Source of the DNA: Romboutsia weinsteinii
GTDB taxonomy: Bacteria > Bacillota > Clostridia > Peptostreptococcales > Peptostreptococcaceae
NCBI RefSeq assembly: GCF_002250835.2
Contig: NZ_NOJY02000007.1
Location: 87,765-151,764, forward strand
Length of the DNA stretch: 64,000 nt
Direction: 5' to 3'
How positions within the stretch are numbered: the first letter of the stretch is position 1; the number at the start of each line of letters is the position of its first letter. A program made the position numbers and the translations under genes. Of this stretch, positions 10,355 to 19,911 are shown in pieces. Under the pieces are notes generated by a model. The model worked only from the letters and a program-made list of their open reading frames with translations. It did not search any database and was not told where the DNA came from.

Positions 10355-12070
10355 TTACATTAATTTTTCTAATAAAGCATCTATGTCTTTGTTTATTCCA
10401 TTTAATTTAGAATCAGCTTCTGCTTCATCAGCACCTTTTACAGCTACATAGAACTTAAGTTTAGGTTCAGTTCCTGATGGTCTTACTGCTACCCAAGATC
10501 CGTCTTCTAAGAAGTATTTTAATACATCAGCCTTTGGAAGACCATCTATTCCTTGCTTATAGTCTTTAGAATCAACTACTTTAGTATTATTTAATTGAGA
10601 TAACTCATTTTCTCTAAAGTAAGCTATTATTTCTTGTATTTTATTAAGACCTTCTATACCTTTTAAAGTTATAGAAATAGTTTTTTCTTTAAAGAATCCA
10701 TAGTTTTTGTATAATTCCATTAATCCTTCATATAAGCTCATACCTTTTGAGTAATAGAACGCAGCCATCTCAGATATTAAAACAGATGCAACTACACCAT
10801 CTTTATCTCTTGCATGTGTTCCAACTAAGTAACCATAACTCTCTTCATACCCAAATAAATAAGTATTAGAATTAGTTTCTTCAAATCCTTTTATTTTTTC
10901 ACCTATAAACTTAAATCCAGTAAGTACACTCATAACTTCTATGTTATTTGCTTTCGCTATATCTGCTCCAAACTCAGAAGTTACTATTGTTTTTATTAAT
11001 GCAGAGTTATCTTTTAACTCATTCTTTTCTTTTAATCCTTCTATTATATAGTTAGTTAATAATCCACCAATTTGGTTTCCTGTAAGAAGTGCGTATTCCC
11101 CAGTAGTTGTCTTTACAGCAACCCCTACTCTATCACAATCTGGATCAGTAGCTATTACTAGATCTGCTCCTTGTTCTTTTGCTAAAAGTATTCCTCTATT
11201 TAACGCTTTTTGCTCCTCTGGATTAGGATAGTCAAGTCCAGCAAAGTTTGGATCTGGCATCTCTTCTTCAGCAACAACTAAAATATTTTCAAACCCAACC
11301 TCTTTAAGTGCTCTTCTTATTGGAACATTACCTGTTCCACAAAGTGGAGTATAAACAATCTTGAAATCTTTTCCTATATTTTCTACTAAGTCTCTTCTTA
11401 TTACTTGCTTTTTAACTGCTTCTATAAAAGATGTATCATCATCTTCTCCAAGCATAATAACTAAATTTTTATTTTCTTCAGTTATTGTTGGTATTGTACT
11501 ATAGTCTTTTATACTGTTTATTTCTTCAGTTATTGTATTTGCTATGTGAGGCATAACTTGAGCCCCATCTTCCCAGTATACTTTGTATCCGTTATATTCT
11601 GGAGGGTTATGACTTGCAGTTATTACTATACCTGCAATAGCGTGTAAGTTTCTTACTGCAAATGATAATTCAGGAGTAGTTCTTAAACTATCAAATATAT
11701 ATGCTTTTATTCCACATGCAGCAAGAGTATTAGCAGCTTCCATACAGAACTCTCTAGACATATGTCTATTGTCATGTGCTATTACAACTCCTCTATTTTT
11801 TTCTTCATCAGTTGTATTTTTTATTATGTAGTTTGCAAGTCCAAAAGTAGCTCTTCTTACTGTATAATTATTTATTCTATTAGTCCCAGCAGCTATTACA
11901 CCTCTAAGGCCAGCAGTTCCAAATTCTAAATCTTTGTAGAATCTATCTTCTATTTCTTTTTTATCATCTTTAAGTTTAGCTAGTTCTTCTCTTGTATTTT
12001 CGTCGAAGTAAGGATTATTCATCCACTCTTCATATGTTTTCATGTAATCCATTGTTTTTACGCAATCCAT
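10355..12070 (-). CDS. pgcA: Phosphoglucomutase/phosphomannomutase (alpha-D-phosphohexomutase)
   Basis: 571 residues with the four-domain layout of the superfamily. The phosphoserine loop is TASHNPPEYNGYK (about 150-162), the metal loop is DPDCDRVGV (about 309-317), the sugar-binding loop is GYEESYGY, and the C-terminal phosphate loop is RPSGTEPK. It interconverts glucose-1-P and glucose-6-P (or the mannose pair), feeding UDP-glucose and envelope sugars. The length and the GYEESYG motif match Bacillus PgcA. The ATG at 12070 has AAAGGGGAA eight bases upstream, favouring it over the internal ATGs. Monocistronic. Confidence 0.93.
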   Translation of the reverse strand: MDCVKTMDYMKTYEEWMNNPYFDENTREELAKLKDDKKEIEDRFYKDLEFGTAGLRGVIAAGTNRINNYTVRRATFGLANYIIKNTTDEEKNRGVVIAHDNRHMSREFCMEAANTLAACGIKAYIFDSLRTTPELSFAVRNLHAIAGIVITASHNPPEYNGYKVYWEDGAQVMPHIANTITEEINSIKDYSTIPTITEENKNLVIMLGEDDDTSFIEAVKKQVIRRDLVENIGKDFKIVYTPLCGTGNVPIRRALKEVGFENILVVAEEEMPDPNFAGLDYPNPEEQKALNRGILLAKEQGADLVIATDPDCDRVGVAVKTTTGEYALLTGNQIGGLLTNYIIEGLKEKNELKDNSALIKTIVTSEFGADIAKANNIEVMSVLTGFKFIGEKIKGFEETNSNTYLFGYEESYGYLVGTHARDKDGVVASVLISEMAAFYYSKGMSLYEGLMELYKNYGFFKEKTISITLKGIEGLNKIQEIIAYFRENELSQLNNTKVVDSKDYKQGIDGLPKADVLKYFLEDGSWVAVRPSGTEPKLKFYVAVKGADEAEADSKLNGINKDIDALLEKLM

Positions 12071-12222
12071 AGTGTATTCCCCTTTGTTTGTTTATTTATT
12101 ATCGTAGTAGTTTTACTGTAATTATTATTTTATATGTTTTTAACTTTTAAGTAAAGTTTTTCAAATCAAAAAATCTCGACATTCATCGACCGAATATTAT
12201 ATTTTCTGATTACATACAACAA

Positions 12223-12247
12223 TAGCTACACAAAATAAGTGTAGCTA
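12223..12247 (-). terminator. Candidate terminator after the 3D-domain gene
   Basis: The perfect arms tagctacac / gtgtagcta lie 77 bases beyond the 3D-domain stop. The T run after the stem is weak. Confidence 0.45.
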
Positions 12248-12323
12248 CATTACTAGTAATTTTCTTCAAATATTAAGTTTAGCATTATTCTAACTAGCTA
12301 AGTATGTAATAAATATGTTACTT

Positions 12324-13121
12324 CTAATTAATAACAATATCTATTGTACGTCTTCCCCAGCTATAAGCCTCACTTTCACTTCCCATGAAGATATCAATTT
12401 TATTTCCTTTTATCGCTCCACCACAATCTTCTGCTACAAATGTCATCCCAAATTGTGGTATATAAACTTTTGTCCCATAAGGTATCACACTCGGATCTAC
12501 AGCAATTGTGCCCCATTTAGGTACTGTACCAGTTGAAGTTATACCATCACCTGCATATGCAGTAGCAACAACTTTCATACCGTTTCCGCTTCTTGAACTT
12601 TCTCCTCTAGATGCAACTATAACCTCTTCTTTTATTCCCTTTTTTACAACTTTATCTACAACATCCTTAGAAATAGCCTCACTTACTAAAGCTTTATCTA
12701 CTAACTCTCCATCATGGTATGTTAATTTGTAAGATAATTCTTTTTTCCCATTTTCTCCATCTTGTTCTATCTTTGTTTTTCCTTTTTCAAGGTTATTATC
12801 TTCAATTATTTTAGTCTCGTATTCAATATCCTCATATTCAGTTAGCTGCTTAACATTAACATCTACTACCTTAATTGTCATATAGTCCTCTAGCTTTGTG
12901 TCTACACTAGGGCTAATTTCATCGTCATCATCATACTCTATATTATTTTCTAGTAAAACTTCTTTAATAGAGTTTTTAAAGCTATGTACTTTTATTTCTT
13001 CTCCCTTTACAATCAAAGTAAGTCCTTCTTTTTCTAAAGTCCAATATCCACCTAAAAATACTATCAATAGTAATACAGCTAGAGTAGCTGATATAATAAT
13101 TTTCTTATCTCTCAAACTCAT
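12324..13121 (-). CDS. G5 and 3D domain secreted cell-wall protein (YabE/Rpf-like)
   Basis: 265 residues. A single N-terminal hydrophobic segment (about 9-27) is a signal or anchor. Then come a DUF348-like ubiquitin fold (about 31-110), a G5-like stretch (about 110-165), and a C-terminal 3D domain. The 3D domain shows its three conserved acidic positions in AVDPSVIPYGT, AEDCGGAIKG and KIDIFM, and belongs to the double-psi beta-barrel group of lytic transglycosylase-like enzymes (MltA). YabE-type proteins act on peptidoglycan during growth or spore revival. A GGGGGG Shine-Dalgarno precedes the ATG. No c-di-AMP riboswitch was seen upstream, although such genes often have one. Confidence 0.85.
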   Translation of the reverse strand: MSLRDKKIIISATLAVLLLIVFLGGYWTLEKEGLTLIVKGEEIKVHSFKNSIKEVLLENNIEYDDDDEISPSVDTKLEDYMTIKVVDVNVKQLTEYEDIEYETKIIEDNNLEKGKTKIEQDGENGKKELSYKLTYHDGELVDKALVSEAISKDVVDKVVKKGIKEEVIVASRGESSRSGNGMKVVATAYAGDGITSTGTVPKWGTIAVDPSVIPYGTKVYIPQFGMTFVAEDCGGAIKGNKIDIFMGSESEAYSWGRRTIDIVIN

Positions 13122-13343
13122 TATTTTCCCCCCTATTTAAAATTTAAATAAAACGTAAACTTCTAGAATCTGATTGTCATATATTTGTAAATTATATTAA
13201 TAGCTCTCTTAAAATATGTAACTAAATTGTAACTATATGTTTAGGACATGTCAATTGACTTTTTTGTCACAATATGCTCCACTTGTTTTTTCAATGGTTA
13301 CAGATCATATTTTTAATTTTGATTTTATGTAAAAATAAAATAA

Positions 13344-13361
13344 GACCAACTCTCGTTGGTC
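13344..13361 (-). terminator. Intrinsic terminator of the EamA gene
   Basis: The arms gaccaac / gttggtc have a 4-base loop, and the minus strand continues into a T-rich run just after the stop at 13376. Confidence 0.75.
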
Positions 13362-13375
13362 ATTTAGTGAAGTCT

Positions 13376-14248
13376 TTATATAATTAATACTAATGTTCCA
13401 AACACAACTAGTATCAATCCTATAAAAGATTTCTTTGTAAGTTTTTCCTTTAAGAAAATATATGCAAAAGATACAGTAACTAAAATACTTAGTTTATCTA
13501 TTGGAACAACAATACTTGCTTTTCCTTCTTGCAAAGCTTTGTAATAAAATAACCACGAAAGCCCTGTTGTAAGTCCAGACAAGCATATGAAAATCCAACT
13601 CTTTTTATCTATATTTTTTATTTCACCTTGCTTTTTCATCATAAATACAATAACCCAAGCCATTATCAACACAACTATGGTTCTAATAGCTGTACCTAAG
13701 TTTGATTCAACATTTTCTATTCCTATCTTACTAAGAATAGATGTCATACTAGCAAATATAGCTGATAAGAATGCATATACTATCCATGAAATATTACTGC
13801 TCTTATTAACTGAATAGTTACTATTTTGTTCTTTCTTTTCTATCATTAAATATGTACCAAAACCTATTGCTATCATTCCAATTGTCATATATATGTTTAT
13901 TTCTTCACCTAATAGTACAAATGCTAATACCATTGTAAGTATTGTACTTGATTTATCTATTGGTACAACTTTATTCACATCGCCTAGTTGAAGAGCTTTA
14001 AAATAACAGATCCAAGACCCCCCCGTCGTTAATCCAGACAAAATTAAAAATACTAAGCTTCTGCTACTAATGTCATATATACTATTTTGAGAACCTACAA
14101 TAAATACCATAGCCCAGGCAAACAGAAGTATGACAATACTTCTAAGAGCAGTCGCTAGGTTAGAGTCTGTATTTTTTATACCTATTTTAGCAAGTATCGA
14201 TGTTATTCCTGCAAACAAAGCAGATGCAAAAGCATACATTATCCACAT
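13376..14248 (-). CDS. EamA/DMT family transporter
   Basis: 290 residues forming ten hydrophobic segments in two homologous EamA halves. Each half begins with a similar pattern (AFASALFAGITSILAKIGI and AFLSAIFASMTSILSKIGI) and contains LSGLTTG followed by YFKALQ or YYKALQ, which shows the internal duplication clearly. Members export amino acids or metabolites, but nothing here fixes the substrate. The gene has its own terminator and no linked partner. Confidence 0.88.
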   Translation of the reverse strand: MWIMYAFASALFAGITSILAKIGIKNTDSNLATALRSIVILLFAWAMVFIVGSQNSIYDISSRSLVFLILSGLTTGGSWICYFKALQLGDVNKVVPIDKSSTILTMVLAFVLLGEEINIYMTIGMIAIGFGTYLMIEKKEQNSNYSVNKSSNISWIVYAFLSAIFASMTSILSKIGIENVESNLGTAIRTIVVLIMAWVIVFMMKKQGEIKNIDKKSWIFICLSGLTTGLSWLFYYKALQEGKASIVVPIDKLSILVTVSFAYIFLKEKLTKKSFIGLILVVFGTLVLII

Positions 14249-14618
14249 AAAATATTCCTCCTATATCATATTAATATATTAATTATACACTAAAGGCGAA
14301 TAATAGTCATTATCATAAAGTGAATATCAATTTTTAATTTCTTTATTTTTCTGAAATTACTTTGTTTTCTAAATAGATTAATTATAGTATAGATTCACAC
14401 TTGCCTTAAAATATAAACTTTATTTACCTATTATTTTCATACTTTCATAAAATCTAGTAATTTCAATACCTACAATTCCATAAAATGGTTACGTCATTTA
14501 TTTTTGTCGAATTTTGTATTTTTTCATTTAAAAAAATATTGAAATACACAATGTTTATATTATAATAATACTTGCGTTCTAGCAATTCGACATAATATGC
14601 AACAAGAAAGGTAAGAAA
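14249..14618. other. Divergent intergenic region, EamA gene / APC permease
   Basis: Apart from the plus-strand promoter at 14539-14566, the 370 bases are AT-rich without a recognised ORF, hairpin or operator. Confidence 0.4.
14539..14566 (+). promoter_or_regulatory. Sigma-A-type promoter of the APC permease gene
   Basis: TTGAAA, a 16-base spacer and a perfect TATAAT lie 53 bases before the ATG. Found by eye. Confidence 0.55.
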
Positions 14619-15971
14619 ATGGAAAAGAAAAATCTACAGAAAAATCTTGGATTTGCTGCGGCTTTATCAACAGTTGTTGGTATGGTTATTGGTGGTGGTG
14701 TATTCTTCAAGCCTCAAGCAGTATATGAATTAACTGGTGGAGCACCAGGACTAGGAATGGTGGCATGGGTCATAGCAGGTATAATGACAATAACTGCAGG
14801 TCTTACTGCCGCTGAAATATCAGCTGCAATACCTAAAACAGGTGGTATGATGATATATATCGAAGAGATATACGGTAAAAAATTAGGATTTTTAACTGGA
14901 TGGATGCAATCAGTTTTATTCTTCCCAGCTACTATAGCCGCTATATCAGTTATGTTTGGACAACAATCTGCTATATTGTTAGGAGACCAATCATTGGTTA
15001 TACCTATAACAGTAGGTGTAATATTACTAGTAGGTGTATTAAATACTTTAGGATCAAAAACAAGTGGAGCTATACAGACAGTATCTACAGTTTGTAAGTT
15101 ACTACCTCTTGTATTAATAATAGTATTTGGATTTTTAAATGGTAGTGGAGACAACTCAATAATGCAACCTATGGTTGGAGAAGGAGTTAAATCTTCAAGT
15201 ATAATAGGTCAGTTATTAGTTGCAATATTATTTGCTTATGATGGATGGATTAATGTTGGTGCTGTAGCTGGTGAAATGAAAGATCCTGGAAAGGATTTAC
15301 CAAAAGCAATAATAGGTGGATTAACTTTAGTTATGGGTGTATACGTTATAATAAATATAGCTTACCTTTGGGTGTTACCAGCAAGTGATTTAGCAAACTA
15401 TGCTTCTCCAGCTTCAGTAGTTGCAGAAGTTTTATTTGGTAAAATAGGTGGTAAAGTAATAACTGTAGGTATACTAGTATCAGTATTTGGATGTATAAAT
15501 GGATACTTATTAACTGGTCCAAGAATTACTTATACTTTAGCTCAACAAAAAACTTTACCTAATGCTTTAGGCAAATTAAATAAATACGATGTTCCAGCTA
15601 ACTCTACAATATTAATGGCAGTACTTTCTGCACTATATGCTTTATCTGGACAATTTAACTTATTAAGTGATTTATCTATGTTTGCTGTATGGTCATTCTA
15701 TGTATTAACATTTATCGGTGTAATAAAACTTAGAAAAACTCATCCAAACTTACATAGACCATATAAAGTACCAATGTATCCTGTAATACCATTAGTAGCA
15801 ATAGCTAGTGGATTATTTGTTGTAATAGATCAATTATTCCTTGCAGGACCTAAAAGTACTATGATGTCTTTAGGCGGAGTTATAATAACTCTTATAGGAT
15901 TACCAGTTTACAACTATATGATCAAAAAGAATGGATTAGAAAATAATAAAAGTATAAAAAATGCTGCATAA
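14619..15971 (+). CDS. APC superfamily amino-acid permease (SteT/LAT-like)
   Basis: 450 residues with 12 predicted transmembrane helices. The first helix carries the substrate motif GMVIGGGVFF (about 21-30), the APC equivalent of the broken TM1, followed by ELTGGAPG. The GAVAGEMKDPGKDLPKAI segment and the late KLRKTHPNLHRPYKVP segment are typical of the LAT-like branch, including the Bacillus serine/threonine exchanger SteT. The substrate is unproven. AGAAAGG precedes the ATG, and a strong terminator follows. Monocistronic. Confidence 0.85.
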   Translation: MEKKNLQKNLGFAAALSTVVGMVIGGGVFFKPQAVYELTGGAPGLGMVAWVIAGIMTITAGLTAAEISAAIPKTGGMMIYIEEIYGKKLGFLTGWMQSVLFFPATIAAISVMFGQQSAILLGDQSLVIPITVGVILLVGVLNTLGSKTSGAIQTVSTVCKLLPLVLIIVFGFLNGSGDNSIMQPMVGEGVKSSSIIGQLLVAILFAYDGWINVGAVAGEMKDPGKDLPKAIIGGLTLVMGVYVIINIAYLWVLPASDLANYASPASVVAEVLFGKIGGKVITVGILVSVFGCINGYLLTGPRITYTLAQQKTLPNALGKLNKYDVPANSTILMAVLSALYALSGQFNLLSDLSMFAVWSFYVLTFIGVIKLRKTHPNLHRPYKVPMYPVIPLVAIASGLFVVIDQLFLAGPKSTMMSLGGVIITLIGLPVYNYMIKKNGLENNKSIKNAA

Positions 15972-15978
15972 GTAGTCT

Positions 15979-16012
15979 AAAAGACCTGTAAATAATATTT
16001 ACAGGTCTTTTT
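15979..16012. terminator. Bidirectional terminator, APC permease / pentapeptide gene
   Basis: The arms aaaagacctgtaaat / atttacaggtctttt have a short loop and T runs usable by both convergent genes. The stem overlaps the stop of the pentapeptide gene at 16011. Confidence 0.85.
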
Positions 16013-16655
16013 ATTGTATAACTATTCCCATTAATCTAGTCAAATCAAGCGCTTGTACTACAGTAAACTTTGCTCCTTTTATATCTTTTAAAGTTAACTC
16101 TATATCTTCTATGCTACAGTTTGTGAAATCTACATCTGATAGTTTCATGCCTGTAAATACACTTTTATTTAGATTCACAGAATTTAATAAAAGCTTTTCA
16201 TTTATTACATCTTGAAATACAGAGCTTTGACAATCAGAACCTTCAAAATTCACACCTTTAAATTTTGAAAAAGCAAAGTTAGAGAATTTACATATACTAT
16301 CTTTAAATGTTACGCTAGTTAATACAGAGTCGTCAAATCTTGCACCTATTAACTTACAGTTTATAAACTCAACCCTATACAAACCACTGTCAGAGAAATT
16401 AATATTAGATAGATCACAATTTTCAAATACAACATCTGTTATATCACTCTTTTTAAAATTACAATATTCAAATGTAGTATTTTTGAATATGCAAGTATTA
16501 AATTTAACTTTAACATCTTCTATTCCATTGATATTTATATTCTCTATTAAACTATCTTCGATAGCTTCTTTTTCATAAATTGTATCGGCTACATCGTCAA
16601 TATTTTCTAATATATTATTTATTATTGGTTTTTGTATTTTTACTTTTTTGCTCAT
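16011..16655 (-). CDS. Pentapeptide repeat protein
   Basis: 214 residues. From about residue 45 the chain shows repeating A/C-(D/N)-(L/F)-X-X units such as CNFKKSDITDVVFENCDLSNINFSD, written here in parts: CNFKK, SDITD, CDLSN, INFSD. Such repeats fold into a right-handed quadrilateral beta helix. Some relatives mimic DNA and protect gyrase, but no Qnr-specific loops are seen, so a function cannot be given. The start has AAAGGA upstream. Monocistronic, ending in the terminator shared with the APC permease. Confidence 0.75.
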   Translation of the reverse strand: MSKKVKIQKPIINNILENIDDVADTIYEKEAIEDSLIENININGIEDVKVKFNTCIFKNTTFEYCNFKKSDITDVVFENCDLSNINFSDSGLYRVEFINCKLIGARFDDSVLTSVTFKDSICKFSNFAFSKFKGVNFEGSDCQSSVFQDVINEKLLLNSVNLNKSVFTGMKLSDVDFTNCSIEDIELTLKDIKGAKFTVVQALDLTRLMGIVIQ

Positions 16656-16879
16656 GTTTTAATCCTTTCATGGTTATTGTAGACTTTATATTATAATCTA
16701 GTTTATAATAACATATTTATTGTAAAAGTATGTTATTTTTTCATATATAATTTAGCTAGTTTTTTGATATAAATCTTTATTAATTTTTTTCAATCATTTC
16801 TACTAGGTAGTTACATGTTTTATTATGTACTCAATTCTTATCTTTTATCATTAATTTCAAATCACTATTCATATAAATA

Positions 16880-16919
16880 AAAAAAGATGTATCGACAATA
16901 CCATCAATACATCTTTTTT
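16880..16919 (-). terminator. Terminator of the first two-component operon
   Basis: The arms aaaaaagatgtat / atacatctttttt lie 28 bases beyond the response regulator stop. Confidence 0.85.
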
Positions 16920-16946
16920 ATTTTAATAATATAAACTTATCTCAGA

Positions 16947-17597
16947 TTAGTCTTCTAATCTATAACCAACCTTAAATATTGTTTTAATATATTCTTTTAA
17001 TTCTAATTTCTCTCTTATCCTCTGAACATGTATATCAACAGTTCTACTTTCACCTATATACTCATACCCCCAGACTCTATTAAGAATCTGATCTCTAGAT
17101 AGTGCAATATTTCTATTTTGTAAAAATAACATAAGTAATTCATATTCTTTAGCTGTTAAGTATACATCTTCATTATTCATTTTTACAGTTCTTTGGTCAG
17201 TATAAACTTCTATATGATTAAATTTAACAACCTTTTCAGATTTATTGCATCTTCTTAATACAACTTCAATTCTTGCTAAAAGCTCTATTGTCTCAAATGG
17301 TTTTACTATATAGTCCTCTGCTCCTAATCTTAACCCTTTTACTCTATCAAGTACTGATTCTTTTGCAGTTACAAATATTACAGGTATATTGTAGCTATTT
17401 ATTTCCTCAATCAGTGAAAATCCATCGATTCCAGGAATCATTACATCTAGTAAAATTAAATCAACTGTATCTTTTTCTAAAAATTCTTTTGCTTTAATAC
17501 CATCTTCCGCACAAAATACTTCATAACCAACCATCTCTAAATTTATTGCTATCAAATCTCTTATAGCATCTTCATCTTCTACAACTAAAATACGCAT
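16947..17597 (-). CDS. OmpR/PhoB family response regulator
   Basis: 216 residues from the ATG at 17597. The receiver domain has VVEDED at the N-terminus, the phosphoacceptor in LLLDVMIPG (Asp51), and VTAK and VKPF for the conserved Thr/Ser and Lys. The C-terminal winged helix ends in RTVDIHVQRIREKL and TIFKVGYRL. An in-frame ATG four codons upstream overlaps the GGAGGT Shine-Dalgarno, so the later start is preferred. It is the last gene of a kinase, PepSY-like protein and regulator operon; the gap to the PepSY-like gene is only 14 bases. Confidence 0.93.
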   Translation of the reverse strand: MRILVVEDEDAIRDLIAINLEMVGYEVFCAEDGIKAKEFLEKDTVDLILLDVMIPGIDGFSLIEEINSYNIPVIFVTAKESVLDRVKGLRLGAEDYIVKPFETIELLARIEVVLRRCNKSEKVVKFNHIEVYTDQRTVKMNNEDVYLTAKEYELLMLFLQNRNIALSRDQILNRVWGYEYIGESRTVDIHVQRIREKLELKEYIKTIFKVGYRLED

Positions 17598-17611
17598 ACA
17601 TACCTCCATAT

Positions 17612-18253
17612 TTAATCTTGCTGATACTCTACAATTGACTTATTACCAGAATCAATTGTTACTGTAAATTTATCTTCAACATCACTTTTATTTGTAAATC
17701 CAATGGTTTGAAATACTCCCTCTAAGTCTCCATAGTTATCTTTTTTTATATTGGTTATCTCGTACTGGTTTAAATCAATATCTAATTGATTAGTTAACTT
17801 TTTAATTAGCTCTATAATATCATCTTTACTTAACTCATTATTATTTGTTTCTTTATTATAAGGTTCGTATATAAATATAGATGTTATTTTTCCTGAATAA
17901 GCATCTATTTCACATATGTAGCTACCTTTTAGATTGTATCTACTCCATGATATTGTCCATTTATATTGTTGAACTTCTAAAGATTCTTTATATATGGTAA
18001 TATATTGATCACAATCATTACTATTTATTTCAATATCCAGTCCATTCTTAAAAACCTCAAGTGCTAAATCTATAGCTTTTTGTCTGCTTACTAAAACACT
18101 TTTTTCTTTATCATAGTCCTTGTAATCAACCACGTCTTTTTGGCTATATAATATGCCCTCTTTAATCGAAAATTTATTATTGTATATTAAGAAAGAAATT
18201 ATAATCAATATAACAGCTATAGATATTAACATAGCTATTCTATTTTTCATCAT
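17612..18253 (-). CDS. Membrane-anchored PepSY-like protein
   Basis: 213 residues with one N-terminal membrane helix (about 6-24) and an extracytoplasmic region. Residues about 57-110 (VSRQKAIDLALEVF, then WTISWSR and CEIDAYSGKITSI) have the helix-plus-strand pattern and closing D-A-Y-S-G-K-I of a PepSY domain. The gene lies between a sensor kinase (14-base overlap) and a response regulator, so it probably reports on or modifies the kinase signal. That role is inferred from position. No peptidase motif is visible. Confidence 0.6.
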   Translation of the reverse strand: MMKNRIAMLISIAVILIIISFLIYNNKFSIKEGILYSQKDVVDYKDYDKEKSVLVSRQKAIDLALEVFKNGLDIEINSNDCDQYITIYKESLEVQQYKWTISWSRYNLKGSYICEIDAYSGKITSIFIYEPYNKETNNNELSKDDIIELIKKLTNQLDIDLNQYEITNIKKDNYGDLEGVFQTIGFTNKSDVEDKFTVTIDSGNKSIVEYQQD

Positions 18254-19688
18254 TTTTCATCTCCTTCTCAAATTCTAGAGTTACCTCTGTTCCTTTGCCT
18301 ATTTGACTATTTATAATAAATTTAATATTATGCAATTCACAAATTTCTCTACATATTGATAATCCTAATCCTATACCATTATTTTTTCTAGTTCTTGCCT
18401 TATCAACCATATAAAATGGCTCTAAAATTTTATCAAGGTCTTCTTGATTGATTCCTATTCCTTCATCTTTTATCTTAATAACATAGTTTAATGATTCACT
18501 ATCATAATTTCCACAGATATTAATCTTTCCACATTCATTAGAAGCTTTTATTGCATTATCTATAATATTTGTCAACAAAACTATTATTAACTGCTTGTCT
18601 GCATATATATAGTGATCTTTAACATTAATAATTAAATCAATATTATTTATATCAATTTTATATTTTAATGAATTATATGAACTTAATACACATTCTCTTA
18701 CTTGTATATGTTGTGAATTTATCTTTTTTTCCCTTAATAAAATTAATTTTAGAAGTGTTGAGTTTAGCACTTCTAGCCTTTTAGCTTCTGAATTAATATA
18801 TTTTAAAGCTTTTATTTTAGTATCTTCATTAACCTTCCCTTTTAAAAGTAACTCCGAATAGCCTATTATAGATGTTATTGGTGTCTTTATCTCATGATTC
18901 AAGCTATCAATAAATCTTTGTTTTGACTCATTTACATAGTGTAACTCTTTTATATTACTTTCAATAACATCAATCATAGCATTAAAATTATTCTCTAGAA
19001 CTTCTATTTCATCATAGCTTTTATGTTCTTTTACTCTCTTCTTATAATTTCCTTTTGCAATTTCAATAGATGCATTGCTTAATTTTACTATTGGTTGTGT
19101 AAGCTTTCTTGAAATTAAATACATCCCTATTGCTAAAATTGTTAAAGTAATTACATCTAATACAAGGAAAAACTCATAATTGCCTATCCTTTCATTGTAT
19201 ACTGGCTGAATATCTTTTGATAAAACTAGCTTAAACTCAATATTTTGTAAATTAATTACTGAGCTAACAAATAAATATCTTTTATTATCAATATTTCTTA
19301 TAATGAATGTTCTATCGTTTTCTTTAGCTTTAATTACTTCTTCTCTTTCACTTAAAACATTAATATTAGAGTTAGATATTAGTTTTTTATTATCTTCTGT
19401 AAATATTTCAATATTTGGTATAGTTAAATTATCATTTATTACATAACCATTGATAATAATATTAAGCCACTCTTTCAGATTTTCTTCTGTACTTACATTG
19501 ACTGCTGATGTAAAATCTGTGTTTAGATATAATATGGACTCTATATTAGAATACTGGTCTATAGTAGATTTCACTGTATTTTTTAAGTTGTTATTATGTA
19601 TTTTTTCTATTAGTATGATACCAGTTCCATTAAATAAAAATATAAATAATATAACTGAATACAAAAATATCTTTTTCCAAAACTTCAT
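18240..19688 (-). CDS. Sensor histidine kinase with HAMP domain
   Basis: 482 residues. Transmembrane helices lie at about 7-28 and 172-193 and bound a sensing domain of about 145 residues. The HAMP domain is around 195-245, and the H box NHEIKTPITSIIG has His265. The catalytic region holds the N box NIIDNAIKAS, the G1 box DEGIGI and NGIGLGLSI. It should phosphorylate the response regulator encoded two genes downstream. The 3-prime end overlaps the PepSY-like gene by 14 bases, suggesting translational coupling. The signal is unknown. Confidence 0.92.
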   Translation of the reverse strand: MKFWKKIFLYSVILFIFLFNGTGIILIEKIHNNNLKNTVKSTIDQYSNIESILYLNTDFTSAVNVSTEENLKEWLNIIINGYVINDNLTIPNIEIFTEDNKKLISNSNINVLSEREEVIKAKENDRTFIIRNIDNKRYLFVSSVINLQNIEFKLVLSKDIQPVYNERIGNYEFFLVLDVITLTILAIGMYLISRKLTQPIVKLSNASIEIAKGNYKKRVKEHKSYDEIEVLENNFNAMIDVIESNIKELHYVNESKQRFIDSLNHEIKTPITSIIGYSELLLKGKVNEDTKIKALKYINSEAKRLEVLNSTLLKLILLREKKINSQHIQVRECVLSSYNSLKYKIDINNIDLIINVKDHYIYADKQLIIVLLTNIIDNAIKASNECGKINICGNYDSESLNYVIKIKDEGIGINQEDLDKILEPFYMVDKARTRKNNGIGLGLSICREICELHNIKFIINSQIGKGTEVTLEFEKEMKNDEK

Positions 19689-19824
19689 ATGTCCACCATT
19701 TATTCTAAATTTCTAGAATAACTTTCTATATATATTTCAAATATCTAGCGTTATCTATTTTTTCCATTTGAGTAATATTTATTGATATATATATGTATTA
19801 CTATAACATAATCTCAGAATATAA

Positions 19825-19862
19825 AAATGCCTTAAAATAAAATTTATTATCTTAAGGCATTT
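19825..19862 (-). terminator. Terminator of the deacetylase gene
   Basis: The arms aaatgccttaa / ttaaggcattt stand 50 bases beyond the stop at 19912, with a T run on the minus strand. Confidence 0.8.
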
Positions 19863-19911
19863 GAGTAAATTATATATATCTAATTACTATTTTATATTAA
19901 ATTTAATAATC

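Noticed and set aside
13122..13343. c-di-AMP (ydaO) riboswitch upstream of the 3D-domain gene
   Set aside because: Expected for such genes, but no matching conserved stems were seen in the sequence.
14714..15154. 146-codon minus-strand frame
   Set aside because: It is opposite the APC permease; antisense of hydrophobic helices.
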